A DNA stretch of 64,000 bases, taken from positions 1 through 64,000 of the forward strand of contig JAHIWI010000081.1 of the NCBI GenBank assembly GCA_018816185.1, given 5' to 3'. This DNA is from Bacillota bacterium. Its GTDB lineage: Bacteria > Bacillota > Bacilli > Bacillales_A > Planococcaceae. The position numbers and the translations under genes were made by a program. Below, in pieces: positions 45,551 to 55,320 of the stretch; position 1 is the first letter of the stretch; each line of letters starts with the position of its first letter. The notes below the pieces were generated by a model, which had not been told where the DNA came from, made no database searches, and worked only from the letters and a program-made list of their open reading frames with translations.

Positions 45551-46528
45551 ATGCAAGTACTCAAAATTTCACCCCGTGGATACTGTTACGGAGTGGTAGA
45601 TGCCATGGTAATCGCTCGTAATGCTGCGATGGATCAATCACTACCACGACCTATTTATATATTAGGAATGATTGTTCACAATAAACATGTAACAGATGCC
45701 TTTGAAAGAGATGGCATTATCACATTAGATGGTGATAACAGAAAAGAAATATTAGAGAAAGTTGATGGTGGAACTGTCATCTTTACGGCTCACGGAGTTT
45801 CACCTGAAGTTCGTGAATTAGCCAAACAAAAAGGGTTAGTATCGATCGATGCAACTTGTCCCGATGTAACTGTAACGCATGATTTAATTCGAGAAAAAAC
45901 GAATGATGGTTTTCATGTAATCTACATTGGGAAAAAAGGACACCCTGAACCTGAAGGTGCGGTAGGTGTTGCACCAAACGCAGTCCATTTAGTTCAAACG
46001 ATTGAAGATGTTGAACAATTAAATATTGTTGCTGACAAATTAATCGTAACCAATCAAACGACAATGAGCCAGTGGGACGTTGCAGCTTTAATGGAAAAAT
46101 TAAAAGCCAAGTTTCCACATATTGAAGTTCATAAAGAAATTTGTTTAGCAACTCAAGTACGACAAGAAGCAGTAGCCGAACAAGCTGGAGCTGCTCAACT
46201 TCTTATCGTCGTTGGAGACCCGCTAAGTAATAATTCTAATCGTTTAACACAAGTGTCTGAAGAAATTGCAAACACCCCTTCTTATCGAATCTCAGATCTT
46301 TCTGAACTTAAACTTGAATGGCTTGAAGGTATCGATAATATTGCGGTAACGGCTGGTGCCTCTACACCAACTCCTATTGTTAAAGAAGTGGTTCAATTTT
46401 TAGAAAAGTATGATCCACTTAACCCTGAAACACATAGTCTAGCTCGAACAGTAAGTATTGATAAGATTTTACCTAAAATTAAAACACCTAAACCGGTAGA
46501 TCGAATCGAGCCATATCCTATTTCATAA
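45551..46528 (+). CDS. ispH: 4-hydroxy-3-methylbut-2-enyl diphosphate reductase
   Basis: The last step of the MEP pathway, making IPP and DMAPP. The 325 residues contain the three iron-sulfur ligands Cys12 (RGYCYGV), Cys103 (DATCPDV) and Cys198 (EICLATQ), and the conserved AHGVSPEV and [10 protein letters not shown]. The ATG is behind AGAGGAGTG. Confidence 0.96.
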   Translation: MQVLKISPRGYCYGVVDAMVIARNAAMDQSLPRPIYILGMIVHNKHVTDAFERDGIITLDGDNRKEILEKVDGGTVIFTAHGVSPEVRELAKQKGLVSIDATCPDVTVTHDLIREKTNDGFHVIYIGKKGHPEPEGAVGVAPNAVHLVQTIEDVEQLNIVADKLIVTNQTTMSQWDVAALMEKLKAKFPHIEVHKEICLATQVRQEAVAEQAGAAQLLIVVGDPLSNNSNRLTQVSEEIANTPSYRISDLSELKLEWLEGIDNIAVTAGASTPTPIVKEVVQFLEKYDPLNPETHSLARTVSIDKILPKIKTPKPVDRIEPYPIS

Positions 46529-46533
46529 CAAAC

Positions 46534-46565
46534 AAGAGGCTATCCAATTATTTGGATAGCCTCTT
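46534..46565 (+). terminator. Terminator of ispH
   Basis: Stem AAGAGGCTATCC with its complement and an eight-base loop, then TTT, starting six bases after ispH. Confidence 0.85.
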
Positions 46566-46587
46566 TGATTATAGAAAAATATAAAGT

Positions 46588-46713
46588 GTTGATTTCCATT
46601 GCTGCGGACGCTTTCCGGAGGGCAAGGCTTTAGCCGCTTCCTTCGCAAGGCTCAGTCCAGGGTCTAAAACTCTTGCTAATCCTCTCGGAGTCGCCGCCTC
46701 CATTTCAATCAAC
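46588..46713. repeat. Dispersed palindromic repeat, copy 2
   Basis: It begins GTTGATTTCCATTGC and GCGGACGCTTTCCGGAGGGC and ends CTCCATTTCAATCAAC. Start and end agree with the copy at 3027-3182, and its own ends form an imperfect inverted repeat (GTTGATTTCCAT/ATTTCAATCAAC). It is GC richer than its surroundings and non-coding. Confidence 0.65.
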
Positions 46714-46843
46714 AGAACTTCATATGAATTTGAAGATATTAAATTTTTATTCGAATTTAGATATAAACATTTGATTTAACTACGTCCTACATTGACTAAT
46801 GGAATAGTCATTGTAGGACATGAAACTTTAATGTCTACAATCG

Positions 46844-46875
46844 AAGAGGGTATCCAACTTTTTGGATACCCTCTT
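46844..46875 (-). terminator. Terminator of trmK-yqfO
   Basis: Stem AAGAGGGTATCC with its complement ends three bases before the yqfO stop. It is almost identical to the ispH terminator on the other side of the interval. Confidence 0.85.
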
Positions 46876-46877
46876 TT

Positions 46878-47996
46878 TTATATAATTTGAAAAGGTTCCG
46901 TGGAAATAGTTGAAGGAATAAATGTGCATTCAAAATTTTTACTAATGCATAGTTCATTCATTTTTTCAGACACACCTTTTTTCATAATTGATTCAACATG
47001 ATGTCCAGGATCAACAATGGATAAACCTGCGGCTAGTGCATCTTGGGCGATATGGAAGTACATATCACCTGTAACAAAGACGTCTGCACCTGCTCTTTTT
47101 GCTTTATGAATATAACTATTCCCATCTCCACCAAGAACAGCCACTTTATGAACAAACGTTTTTGAATCCCCCACCATTCGAACAAAGGGCACGGATAGTC
47201 TTTCTTTAACAAGCTTTGCAAATGACTCCAACTCCATTTTTTCTGACAGCACACCAATACGTCCGATTCCTTGAACATTGGTCTTAGTCTCAAGAAGCCA
47301 AATATCGAATGCTACCTCCTCATATGGATGATTTTCTTTCATGGCTTTAACAATTTTGGACTCTCTTGAAGAGGGAAAAACTACTTCTATTTTTACTTCA
47401 TTGACCATTTCTAAACGATTCCTTTGACCAATCGTCGGATTCGCCCCATTTAATGGCTGAAATCTACCTTCTCCACTTGTTGAAAAACTACAACTATCAT
47501 AATTCCCTATTTGACCAGCTCCGGCAGAAGCTAGTGCCACTCTTAGCATCTCTGAATGACTTTCTGGCACGAATACAGCTAATTTCATAAGTTTTTCAGA
47601 ATATGTCTCTTCGAGAATTTGAATGTTTTGTAGTTGCAATGCTTCAGCTAATAAATCATTTACCCCACCTTGAGCAACATCCAAATTTGTATGGGCTGCA
47701 TATACCGTTATATCATGCTTTAAACAAAGCTCAGCAATCTTCCCTGCAAAGGTGTCTGTGCGAAGGCTTTTTAATGGTCTAAAAATCGGAGGATGATGTG
47801 CAATAATTAGTTCACATTTTTTATCGATTGCTTCTTGTACAACTTCAGGAGTGACATCTAATGTGACAAGAACTTGATTGACAGACCTATTCAACTGTCC
47901 AATTTGTAAACCAACCGGATCTTCATCAAGTGCAAAAGCTTTCGGTGACCATGACTCAAGTAGTTGAATCAATTCATGACCATTTACTTTTTTCAA
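46878..47996 (-). CDS. yqfO: Nif3-like dinuclear metal protein YqfO
   Basis: The 372 residues show the Nif3/YqfO fold: a metal site with IIAHHPPIF and AAHTNLD at the N-terminal side, a middle insertion of about 110 residues (the PII-like cupin part), and DVFVTGDMYFH and DPGHHVES at the end. GTP cyclohydrolase I type 2 has been used as a name, but the function is not settled. The start is TTG with GGAGG upstream, overlapping the trmK stop. Confidence 0.9.
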   Translation of the reverse strand: MKKVNGHELIQLLESWSPKAFALDEDPVGLQIGQLNRSVNQVLVTLDVTPEVVQEAIDKKCELIIAHHPPIFRPLKSLRTDTFAGKIAELCLKHDITVYAAHTNLDVAQGGVNDLLAEALQLQNIQILEETYSEKLMKLAVFVPESHSEMLRVALASAGAGQIGNYDSCSFSTSGEGRFQPLNGANPTIGQRNRLEMVNEVKIEVVFPSSRESKIVKAMKENHPYEEVAFDIWLLETKTNVQGIGRIGVLSEKMELESFAKLVKERLSVPFVRMVGDSKTFVHKVAVLGGDGNSYIHKAKRAGADVFVTGDMYFHIAQDALAAGLSIVDPGHHVESIMKKGVSEKMNELCISKNFECTFIPSTISTEPFQII

Positions 47997-48691
47997 GTTG
48001 ATATAGCCTCCTTTACAATTTGTAATTTCATTTCTAGTTCTTCTTTTTTCATTTTCACTTCTTGAGATAACTCAGCATCTTGAATTGCTTCTAGAATTCT
48101 TGTCCATTCTTGTGATTCTTTTTGCCATTTAGAAAGAAATACCTCTTTTTTTGATTCCATTAAGAATGGTCCTAAAAGAAGTTGACTTTGTGTTAAAGAC
48201 ATTTCACCTTTTTCAAGGACTAATATTTCGTATATTTTATTATCTTCTCTTAAAATATCTTCTGCAATAAGCTTCCATTCATTTGTGATGGCCCAATCTC
48301 GGATCGCTTTCGCATGAATATTTGGCTGTAAAATAAGTCGCTTAACAGTAGCTAATCGATCCAAATCATTATTTAAGATGGTTGCGATTAAGGGTCCACC
48401 CATCCCGGCAATCGTCACTGTATCAACCGAATCTTCATTTTCGATCGCTTTCAGTCCATTTGCAAACCTAACTGAAATATACTCTTCTAATTGCTCTTCT
48501 CTTACATGAGCTAAGGCAGAATCATATGGCCCTTTTGCTACTTCACCAGCAATCGCTTTTGAAGCGAGATTATTATGAATTAAATAACAAGGTAAGTATG
48601 CGTGATCACTTCCAATATCAGCCACAATAGATGCTTTTGGAACATAATGAGCAACTCTTGATAATCGCTCTGAGAGACGTTGTGCGTTCAA
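47993..48691 (-). CDS. trmK: tRNA (adenine-N1)-methyltransferase TrmK
   Basis: Methylates A22 of tRNA. The 232 residues (about 238 in B. subtilis) carry the SAM-binding motif VADIGSDHAYLP and the NPPW-like TIAGMGGPLI. TTG at 48691 is chosen because AAAGGGGAGAA stands upstream and LNAQRLSERLSRVAHYV is the family N-terminus. A longer open frame to 48871 has no ribosome site. Confidence 0.92.
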   Translation of the reverse strand: MNAQRLSERLSRVAHYVPKASIVADIGSDHAYLPCYLIHNNLASKAIAGEVAKGPYDSALAHVREEQLEEYISVRFANGLKAIENEDSVDTVTIAGMGGPLIATILNNDLDRLATVKRLILQPNIHAKAIRDWAITNEWKLIAEDILREDNKIYEILVLEKGEMSLTQSQLLLGPFLMESKKEVFLSKWQKESQEWTRILEAIQDAELSQEVKMKKEELEMKLQIVKEAIST

Positions 48692-48878
48692 CGAAATTCT
48701 CCCCTTTCTTTTACTTAGACTTTGAAAACTAGTAGTGATTTTTATTTTAATAAGTTCTGAAATGTTGCTCTTGTTAATAATTAGTGGTGACAGAAGGACT
48801 TTCGACAAATGCCAACCTATTAATAGCACCATTTTAGACAGATTTCCTATATGGAATTGTACCACAAACATGAAAAAA

Positions 48879-48905
48879 CCCCTTGTCCTTTAAAAGGATA
48901 AGGGG
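48879..48905 (-). terminator. Terminator of cccA
   Basis: Stem CCCCTTRTCCTTTT followed by TTTTTT on the minus strand, seven bases after the cccA stop. Confidence 0.88.
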
Positions 48906-48912
48906 AGATTTC

Positions 48913-49281
48913 TTATTTCAATGTTAAAATGTATTCAGCCATTTGCTCTTCTTGTCCTGGTAATAGACCACCAGGCATACCTGAACCTTTACCATTTGTA
49001 ATGATTTCAGTTAATTCTTCTTTTGATAAAGAAGTACCAACTAAAGCAGGTCCAACGCCACCGCCTAAATCGCCGCCGTGACATCCGATACATTTACCTT
49101 GAGCAACTTCAGGGTCAAATTCTGAAGCATCACCTTCAGTTTCTTCTGTTTTAGCTCCGCCTTCTTCATGACCTTCAGCAATTTCAGCTTTTTTCTCTAC
49201 ACCCATAATTGATAGGAAGAAAATTAGTCCAATCCCGAAAGCAAAAATTAAAATGAAAGGAACTATTGGATTTTTTTGCAT
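48913..49281 (-). CDS. cccA: Cytochrome c550, membrane-anchored
   Basis: A small electron carrier on the outside of the membrane. The 122 residues have an N-terminal membrane helix (8-27), a charged linker (28-58) and a c-type heme domain with CIGCH at 64-68 and the axial Met near residue 102 in GSGMPGGLLP. B. subtilis CccA has about 120 residues and the same place before sigA. Confidence 0.94.
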   Translation of the reverse strand: MQKNPIVPFILIFAFGIGLIFFLSIMGVEKKAEIAEGHEEGGAKTEETEGDASEFDPEVAQGKCIGCHGGDLGGGVGPALVGTSLSKEELTEIITNGKGSGMPGGLLPGQEEQMAEYILTLK

Positions 49282-49423
49282 TGTGAAACCTCCCTCTTTT
49301 CGCTCATTCTTTTTCTAAAATAGAATCAGTCAACATAGTTATTGTACTGCATTCCTCTAAAAACGAAAAGTGTTTACACAGTTGTTTTTAATGATTGTGC
49401 CAATTTCGACAAATTCCCGAATA

Positions 49424-50563
49424 TTAGCAACCAATTTCTCGGGCAATAACCATACGTTGAACTTCTGAAGTTCCTTCACCAATTTCAAGTAATTTCGCAT
49501 CGCGCATATAACGTTCTACTTCATATTCCTTCATGTAACCATATCCACCATGAATTTGAACTGCTTGATCTGCGATTTGCATAGCAATTTCTGATGCATA
49601 TAGCTTACACATTGATGCTTCTTTCGTAAATGGACGTCCTTGATCTTTTAACCAAGCAGCTTTATGAACCATCGTACGAGCTAATTCAATCTTCATTGCC
49701 ATATCAGCTAATTTAAATTGAGTAATTTGAAACTCTGAAAGGGACTTACCAAATTGCTTGCGCTCTTTTGAATATTTTAATGCCTTGTCAAAGGCTGCTT
49801 GTGCAATACCAACTGCCATTGCCCCAATACCAATACGTCCACCATCTAAAGTTACTAGGAACTGGCGGAAACCTTCCCCACGCTTACCTAATAGATTAGC
49901 TTTAGGAACTCTTACATTCTCTAAAACTAATTCGGTAGTATTTGATGCATGTAAACCCATTTTTTCATAGTTATCAATTACTTTAATACCTTCTGCATCA
50001 GTTGGAACAATAATTGCACTGATTTCTTTTTTGCCATCTTTAATATCTGTGATTGCAGTAATAGCTAAATGTTTTGCGTAACTAGCATTCGTAATATATA
50101 CTTTGCTGCCGTTAATGATGAAATCGTCGCCATCTTCAATTGCACGTGTTTGAGTGCCACCAGCATCTGAACCTGCATTTGGTTCAGTTAATCCAAATGC
50201 ACCAAATGATTCACCCGTACTAATTGGTGTTAAATATTTATGTTTTTGCTCGTCTGTACCAAATAAGTTTAGTGGAGCTCCACCTAACGAAATGTGAGCA
50301 GAATATGTAATCCCTGTTGAAGCACATGCACGACTTAATTCTTCCGTTACGATTGCGAAACTAACTGTATCAGCTCCGGCACCACCGTACTCTTCACTAA
50401 AAGGTAAGCCCATCATCCCCATGTCGGCTAATTGTTTAAAAATTTCTTTAGGAAATTCTTTCGTACGGTCACGCTCTATCGCTCCTGGTGCAACGACTTT
50501 ATCCGCAAATTCACGCATGGATTTGCGAATCATTTGATGTTCTTGCGATAAATCAAAATTCAC
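49424..50563 (-). CDS. Short/medium-chain acyl-CoA dehydrogenase
   Basis: An FAD enzyme of fatty acid or branched-chain acyl-CoA breakdown. The 379 residues contain FGLTEPNAGSDAGGT, FVTLDGGRIGIGA-like and the catalytic Glu region QIHGGYGYMKEYEVERYMRD, ending GTSEVQRMVIAREI. The start is GTG behind AAAGGGG. It lies between cccA and sigA, where B. subtilis has no such gene. A cre-like site covers the start of transcription. Confidence 0.92.
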   Translation of the reverse strand: MNFDLSQEHQMIRKSMREFADKVVAPGAIERDRTKEFPKEIFKQLADMGMMGLPFSEEYGGAGADTVSFAIVTEELSRACASTGITYSAHISLGGAPLNLFGTDEQKHKYLTPISTGESFGAFGLTEPNAGSDAGGTQTRAIEDGDDFIINGSKVYITNASYAKHLAITAITDIKDGKKEISAIIVPTDAEGIKVIDNYEKMGLHASNTTELVLENVRVPKANLLGKRGEGFRQFLVTLDGGRIGIGAMAVGIAQAAFDKALKYSKERKQFGKSLSEFQITQFKLADMAMKIELARTMVHKAAWLKDQGRPFTKEASMCKLYASEIAMQIADQAVQIHGGYGYMKEYEVERYMRDAKLLEIGEGTSEVQRMVIAREIGC

Positions 50564-50584
50564 TTATTTCAACCCCTTTAATTT

Positions 50585-50598
50585 TTAAAACGTTTACA
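50585..50598 (-). promoter_or_regulatory. cre-like CcpA site at the acyl-CoA dehydrogenase promoter
   Basis: TGTAAACGTTTTAA on the minus strand differs from the cre consensus (TGWAANCGNTNWCA) at one conserved position. It lies seven bases after a TATAAT (50605-50610), which itself follows TTGTTT by 16 bases. Carbon catabolite repression by a block just after the start of transcription is plausible. Confidence 0.55.
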
Positions 50599-50635
50599 TT
50601 ATTCATTATATCTGAAATATTCAAACAAACAAAAT

Positions 50636-50670
50636 AAAAATCGGTCAATCCTATTGGACGACCGATTTTT
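50636..50670 (-). terminator. Terminator of the membrane protein gene at 50.7 kb
   Basis: Stem AAAAATCGGTC with its complement and a 13-base loop, followed by T on the minus strand. It touches the stop codon. Confidence 0.82.
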
Positions 50671-51224
50671 TAAGAGAAAAATAGAAACAGAATGACTAAT
50701 ATAAAGCCAACTGCACCGGATAATGTGAAATAAGGTAATTTCAATAAAAGTCCTGAAACTAGCCACATTAAACAATTAGAAGCTACTAACCCTAGTAGAA
50801 TAAAAGGATTTTCAGAAAAATAACTTAGCCAAATTTTAAATGAAAGGCCTAAAATGATGAGAGCATTACTAATATAGAGAAAAGGGATTAAAATTTTTTT
50901 CTTCCTAGATAGTTTTACCGCACTAATTAATAGAATAATGGCAAGAATACTGGCGATTATAAATGGAATCCAAACATAAGTGTCCATGATAAATAACATG
51001 ACTAAAGTGATTATGGGTAACCCTAAGATGAAAAGAAGTTGAATTATTTTCCCCTTTTTTTCTTTAGCTAGTAAGGACTTTGATTGTTTATTTTCAAGCT
51101 CTACATCTGTTTCACCTTGTGCATAAAGTGCTGTTAAAAAGTCACAATACCGTGCTGGAAGCAAGGAATTGTGTTTCCAAAACTGTATTTCATTTAATAT
51201 AATTTCTTTTCTATGTGTACTCAG
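50670..51224 (-). CDS. Unrecognised membrane protein with apparent CTG start
   Basis: The frame is open from a TAG just upstream of 51224 to 50670 and encodes about 184 residues. A polar N-terminal part with EIQFWKHNSLLPARYCDFL and ALYAQGE is followed by about six hydrophobic helices. No ATG, GTG or TTG lies near the only ribosome site (AGAGGGGTG). A CTG six bases after it is in frame. The next usable start, TTG at 51164, would cut off the conserved-looking part. I do not recognise the family with certainty. Confidence 0.65.
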   Translation of the reverse strand: MSTHRKEIILNEIQFWKHNSLLPARYCDFLTALYAQGETDVELENKQSKSLLAKEKKGKIIQLLFILGLPIITLVMLFIMDTYVWIPFIIASILAIILLISAVKLSRKKKILIPFLYISNALIILGLSFKIWLSYFSENPFILLGLVASNCLMWLVSGLLLKLPYFTLSGAVGFILVILFLFFS

Positions 51225-51287
51225 ATTGACACCCCTCTAATTGAGAGCTTTTTACTTACGATTATACCATTTCATGACATAAAGAAA

Positions 51288-51310
51288 AGACATCCTTTTA
51301 CAGGATGTCT
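51288..51310 (-). terminator. Terminator of sigA
   Basis: Stem AGACATCC with its complement and a seven-base loop, followed by TTTTC on the minus strand. Confidence 0.8.
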
Positions 51311-51317
51311 CACGTTT

Positions 51318-52448
51318 TTATTCTAAAAAGTCTTTTAATCGCTTACTTCTAGAAGGATGACGAAGTTTACGTAACGCTTTTGCTTCGATTTGTCGAATAC
51401 GTTCTCTCGTTACCCCAAATACTTTCCCAACTTCTTCAAGCGTTCGAGTTCTTCCATCGTCAAGACCAAAACGCAAACGTAGAACATTCTCTTCACGATC
51501 AGTTAACGTATCTAAAACGTCTTCTAACTGCTCCTTAAGTAGTTCATACGCAGCATGATCTGAAGGCGATTGAGCATCCGAGTCTTCAATAAAGTCGCCT
51601 AAGTGTGAATCATCTTCCTCACCAATAGGAGTCTCAAGTGAAACTGGTTCTTGAGCAATTTTGAGAATTTCACGTACTTTCTCTGCTGGTAATTCCATTT
51701 CTTCCCCAATTTCTTCTGGTGAAGGCTCGCGTCCTAAATCTTGAAGTAATTGTCTTTGCACACGAATAAGTTTATTAATGGTTTCAACCATGTGAACTGG
51801 AATACGAATCGTACGTGCCTGGTCAGCAATCGCACGAGTGATAGCTTGTCGAATCCACCATGTTGCATAGGTACTAAATTTAAAGCCTTTTCTAAAATCA
51901 AATTTCTCAACCGCTTTAATTAAACCCATATTCCCTTCTTGAATTAAATCCAAGAAAAGCATACCGCGACCAACATAACGTTTTGCGATACTTACAACTA
52001 ATCGTAAATTGGCTTCAGCTAAACGTTTTTTAGCTTCCTCATCTCCATTTTCGATGCGTTTTGCCAATTCTATTTCTTCGTCCGCTGATAATAAATCCAC
52101 ACGACCGATTTCTTTTAAGTACATGCGAACAGGGTCATTAATCTTAACACCTGGTGGCACACTTAAATCATTTAAATCAAATGTTTCTGTTTCCGAGCTT
52201 TTTTTCATTAACTTTTCTAAATCCTCTTCGTCGCCATCTTTACGACCAAGTTCAATACCTTTCGTTTCAAGCTGTTCGATAAATTCTTCGATTTGATCGG
52301 ATTCTAACTCAAATACGGATAATTTCTCAGCTATGTCAGCAAAAGTTAATTCGCCATTTTTTTTACCTGTTTCAACAAGAGATTTTTTTGCTTCCTCTAA
52401 TGTAACCTCTGTCTCGACCTCTTTTGTACGTTCAGACTTGTCCGCCAT
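51318..52448 (-). CDS. sigA: Primary RNA polymerase sigma factor
   Basis: The housekeeping sigma factor. The 376 residues contain a short region 1.1, region 1.2 ([11 protein letters not shown]), regions 2.1-2.4 with [17 protein letters not shown], region 3 and region 4.2 with the helix-turn-helix [20 protein letters not shown]. It follows dnaG closely (29 bases). The ATG is behind AAAAGGAGGA. Confidence 0.98.
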   Translation of the reverse strand: MADKSERTKEVETEVTLEEAKKSLVETGKKNGELTFADIAEKLSVFELESDQIEEFIEQLETKGIELGRKDGDEEDLEKLMKKSSETETFDLNDLSVPPGVKINDPVRMYLKEIGRVDLLSADEEIELAKRIENGDEEAKKRLAEANLRLVVSIAKRYVGRGMLFLDLIQEGNMGLIKAVEKFDFRKGFKFSTYATWWIRQAITRAIADQARTIRIPVHMVETINKLIRVQRQLLQDLGREPSPEEIGEEMELPAEKVREILKIAQEPVSLETPIGEEDDSHLGDFIEDSDAQSPSDHAAYELLKEQLEDVLDTLTDREENVLRLRFGLDDGRTRTLEEVGKVFGVTRERIRQIEAKALRKLRHPSRSKRLKDFLE

Positions 52449-52477
52449 AAGTCTTCCTCCTTTTAAACCACATCAAT

Positions 52478-54289
52478 TTACAATGTCGATAACGATTTTT
52501 TCAAATCGATAATTTCTCTGGCAATCTCTAGTGCGCGTTTCATATCTTGAAGTTTTTCAGCTTCTTTTGATTCGTGCATTTTCAATTGTATTTGAAGCTC
52601 TATACGATGCTTATTTATTTGACGAAGACAGTCAGAAACCTCTTCCCGAGCATGCTCAGGATCTCGTTCTGTCAACGTTGCTTCCATCACTAATTTACGT
52701 AACTCATTGTCATTTAAGCTTTCAAGAAATCGATGTGTATCTGCCTGAGCAAATTCATCATAAAAACCAATGAGACGTACAAATATTGCTTCATAAGGAT
52801 CATGTATAAAAACATGTAATCCGTGCTCTTGATGTATTTGATCAACGATTTCTGCTTGATGTAGCATATGAGAAAGTAATAATTTCTCTGCTCGATCAAT
52901 TGCTTGTAGCTTTTTGTTTTTAACAGGAGTCATCTCTTCCATCTTTTTAGAAGATGGTTTGGACTGCTGTCTCAGAGATTTGCCTTCAATTTTTCTAAAT
53001 TGCTGATAAATAGCATCTTCAGAAATATTGGTTTCTTTAGAGAGTTGTCTTATATATAAATCTCTCTCAAGTGGTGAAGACTTCACTATTAAATGTTCTA
53101 ACACTTCTTGAACATATTGAAGTGTATCATTTTCATATTGGAAGTTTTTATTTTTACGAGCTGCCATCATCATGAATGCTAAGTAAGCATGAGGACGGTC
53201 TATAATTTGAGTCTGAAAAGCTTCTGGTCCATATGTTTTCACATAATCATCCGGATCTAATTGATCCGGTAACAAAGCAATTTCAGTTTTGACATTTTCA
53301 CTCATTAACAATTCGGAAGCACGTTTAGCAGCTTCCCAGCCTGCAGAGTCTCCATCATAACAAATGGTGACGGAATCTGTTAGTCGTTTCAACTTACTTA
53401 CATGTTGTTGGGTCAAAGAAGTACCCATAGTACCTACCGTATTAGTTATACCCGCTTTTGCAGCAGCCATAACATCCATAAAACCTTCCATCACAATGAC
53501 TTTGCGTTTTTTTCGAATGATTGGTCGGGCTACATCTAAGTTGTACAAAATTTTGCTTTTTTGGAAAATAGGAGATTCTGGACTATTCATGTACTTTGCG
53601 TCTTGAGAATCTTTCTTTAAAACTCTTCCTGAAAAGCCTATTACGTGTCCAAATTCATTTTTTATAGGGAACATAATTCGCTCCCTGAACCTGTCGAAAT
53701 ATTCATCCTTATTCTCTTTTCGAATAATAAGTCCACATTTCTCCATCTCTGCAAGATCAAAACCCTTACGAGCTAATAAAGTCGTTAAGGAATCCCATCC
53801 TGGTAAAGCCCACCCTATACCATACTGTTCAATAAGAGCTTTCGAAAATCCTCTTTCTTCTAAATAATGAAGAGCTTGTTCGCCCTCTTCTGTATTTAAA
53901 AGAAGATGATGATAATAGTCCATTGCAAATGTATGGGCTTCTTTCATATGACTTTCTTCTTTTGAAACAGGTTCTACAGAAACTGTAGATTGTTCAACTT
54001 CTAATTCTATTCCGACTCTGGCACCTAATTTGCTAACTGCTTCTTGAAACGGAATTTGTTCAATATCCATAACAAAAGTAATCGCATTGCCTCCAGCTCC
54101 ACAACCAAAACAATGAAAAATTTGCTTATCTTGTGTTACAGAAAAGGAAGGTGTTTGCTCTCCATGAAAAGGACATAAACCAAACCAGTTTCGACCGCGT
54201 TTGGTTAACTGAACATATTCACTTATAACATCGACTACATCGTTAGCCGAACGGATTTGTTCGATCATTTCTTCAGGAATTCGTTGCAT
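52478..54289 (-). CDS. dnaG: DNA primase
   Basis: Makes RNA primers at the replication fork. The 603 residues have the zinc-binding domain (Cys39, His42, Cys60, Cys63 in LCPFHGE and FHCFGCGAGG), the TOPRIM core with VMEGFMDVM and CYDGDSAG, and a C-terminal helicase-interaction domain. ATG at 54289 gives the family N-terminus RIPEEMIEQI; the frame is open further upstream. With sigA it forms the conserved macromolecular synthesis operon. Confidence 0.96.
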   Translation of the reverse strand: MQRIPEEMIEQIRSANDVVDVISEYVQLTKRGRNWFGLCPFHGEQTPSFSVTQDKQIFHCFGCGAGGNAITFVMDIEQIPFQEAVSKLGARVGIELEVEQSTVSVEPVSKEESHMKEAHTFAMDYYHHLLLNTEEGEQALHYLEERGFSKALIEQYGIGWALPGWDSLTTLLARKGFDLAEMEKCGLIIRKENKDEYFDRFRERIMFPIKNEFGHVIGFSGRVLKKDSQDAKYMNSPESPIFQKSKILYNLDVARPIIRKKRKVIVMEGFMDVMAAAKAGITNTVGTMGTSLTQQHVSKLKRLTDSVTICYDGDSAGWEAAKRASELLMSENVKTEIALLPDQLDPDDYVKTYGPEAFQTQIIDRPHAYLAFMMMAARKNKNFQYENDTLQYVQEVLEHLIVKSSPLERDLYIRQLSKETNISEDAIYQQFRKIEGKSLRQQSKPSSKKMEEMTPVKNKKLQAIDRAEKLLLSHMLHQAEIVDQIHQEHGLHVFIHDPYEAIFVRLIGFYDEFAQADTHRFLESLNDNELRKLVMEATLTERDPEHAREEVSDCLRQINKHRIELQIQLKMHESKEAEKLQDMKRALEIAREIIDLKKSLSTL

Positions 54290-54474
54290 ATTTTCATCAC
54301 CATCTTTGTAGTCTAAGTATTGAATTCGAGATAACCGATGAAAATCCTGCAAGATTCGACAAAAAAATAGAATTTCTCTTTAAAAAACCACGTTCTTAAA
54401 CATTTTTACCACAATTTTTTATTATAAAACGTTTTTTATGAAAAATCTATCTATTTATTTGAAATCAAAAGAAA

Positions 54475-54500
54475 AAACCCTCCCTAACCGGGATGGTTTA
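54475..54500 (-). terminator. Terminator of ccpN-yqfL
   Basis: Stem AAACC(c)TCCC with GGGA(t)GGTTT, followed by a T run on the minus strand. Confidence 0.8.
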
Positions 54501-54503
54501 AAC

Positions 54504-55307
54504 TTACTGAATCTTGCTGAGAATAAGATTAGCCGTTTCTTCAACTGCTCGATTTGTTACATCAATAACATGACAACCAATTTTTGATACAACTTTATCA
54601 AAATGAACAATTTCTTGTTTAATCCGATCCAGTTTAGCGTAATTAGCATCATCATTTAACCCTAGTGCGATTAAACGTTCTTTTCTAATTGAATTTAATT
54701 TATCTGGCGAGATGACTAAACCGAAACATTTAGCTGGGTCTACTAGGAAAAGTTCTTCGGGAGGTTCCACTTCAGGTACTAGCGGAACGTTAGCTACACG
54801 GTATCTTTTATGAGCTAAATATTGAGATAAAGGTGTTTTAGATGTACGTGATACACCAACTAAAACAATATCTGCTTTTAAGAGTCCTCTGGGATCTCTA
54901 CCATCATCATATTTAACAGCAAATTCAATCGCTTCTATTTTTTTAAAATAATCATCATCTAATTTCCGTACTAATCCTGGTTCCTCAAAAGGAGTTTCGG
55001 ACAAATCGTCTTCTAGTGTATCGAGTAACGGACCCATTAGATCAATCGAACGAATTCCTGTTTTTGCTGATTCATTCAATAAGTAAGAGCGCATTTGTTT
55101 TCTTACTAACGTATATAAAATCATTGCGTTTTGTTCTTTTGCTAAATTCACTATTTCTTTCAAGTGATCAAACGTTTCAATATGAGAAAAACGCTTTAAA
55201 GAAGTATCCTGTAGCCCAGGTCGGAATTGGCTAACGGCTGCTTTTGCAACTAATTCTCCAGTTTCTCCAACTGAGTCAGAAACAATAAATATATTGAGTC
55301 TCTTCAT
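54504..55307 (-). CDS. yqfL: Putative PEP synthetase/PPDK regulatory kinase-phosphorylase YqfL
   Basis: A DUF299-family bifunctional serine/threonine kinase and pyrophosphorylase that controls pyruvate phosphate dikinase or PEP synthetase. The 267 residues include [14 protein letters not shown] at the N-terminus and the P-loop-like [16 protein letters not shown] near residue 150. ATG at 55307 is the one with GAGGTGAT upstream. It sits directly behind ccpN, as in B. subtilis, where YqfL modulates CcpN activity. Confidence 0.92.
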   Translation of the reverse strand: MKRLNIFIVSDSVGETGELVAKAAVSQFRPGLQDTSLKRFSHIETFDHLKEIVNLAKEQNAMILYTLVRKQMRSYLLNESAKTGIRSIDLMGPLLDTLEDDLSETPFEEPGLVRKLDDDYFKKIEAIEFAVKYDDGRDPRGLLKADIVLVGVSRTSKTPLSQYLAHKRYRVANVPLVPEVEPPEELFLVDPAKCFGLVISPDKLNSIRKERLIALGLNDDANYAKLDRIKQEIVHFDKVVSKIGCHVIDVTNRAVEETANLILSKIQ

Positions 55308-55320
55308 TTTATTCATCACC

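Larger units (their letters stand above)
46529..46877. other. Gene-free interval between ispH and yqfO
   Basis: It holds the ispH terminator, the dispersed repeat, a separate inverted repeat at 46787-46819 (TCCTACATTGACTA/TAGTCATTGTAGGA, one mismatch) and the yqfO terminator. No gene is visible. Confidence 0.7.

Noticed and set aside
48692..48871. Upstream extension of trmK by 60 codons
   Set aside because: The product of this part is not like the family, and a strong ribosome site stands before the TTG at 48691.
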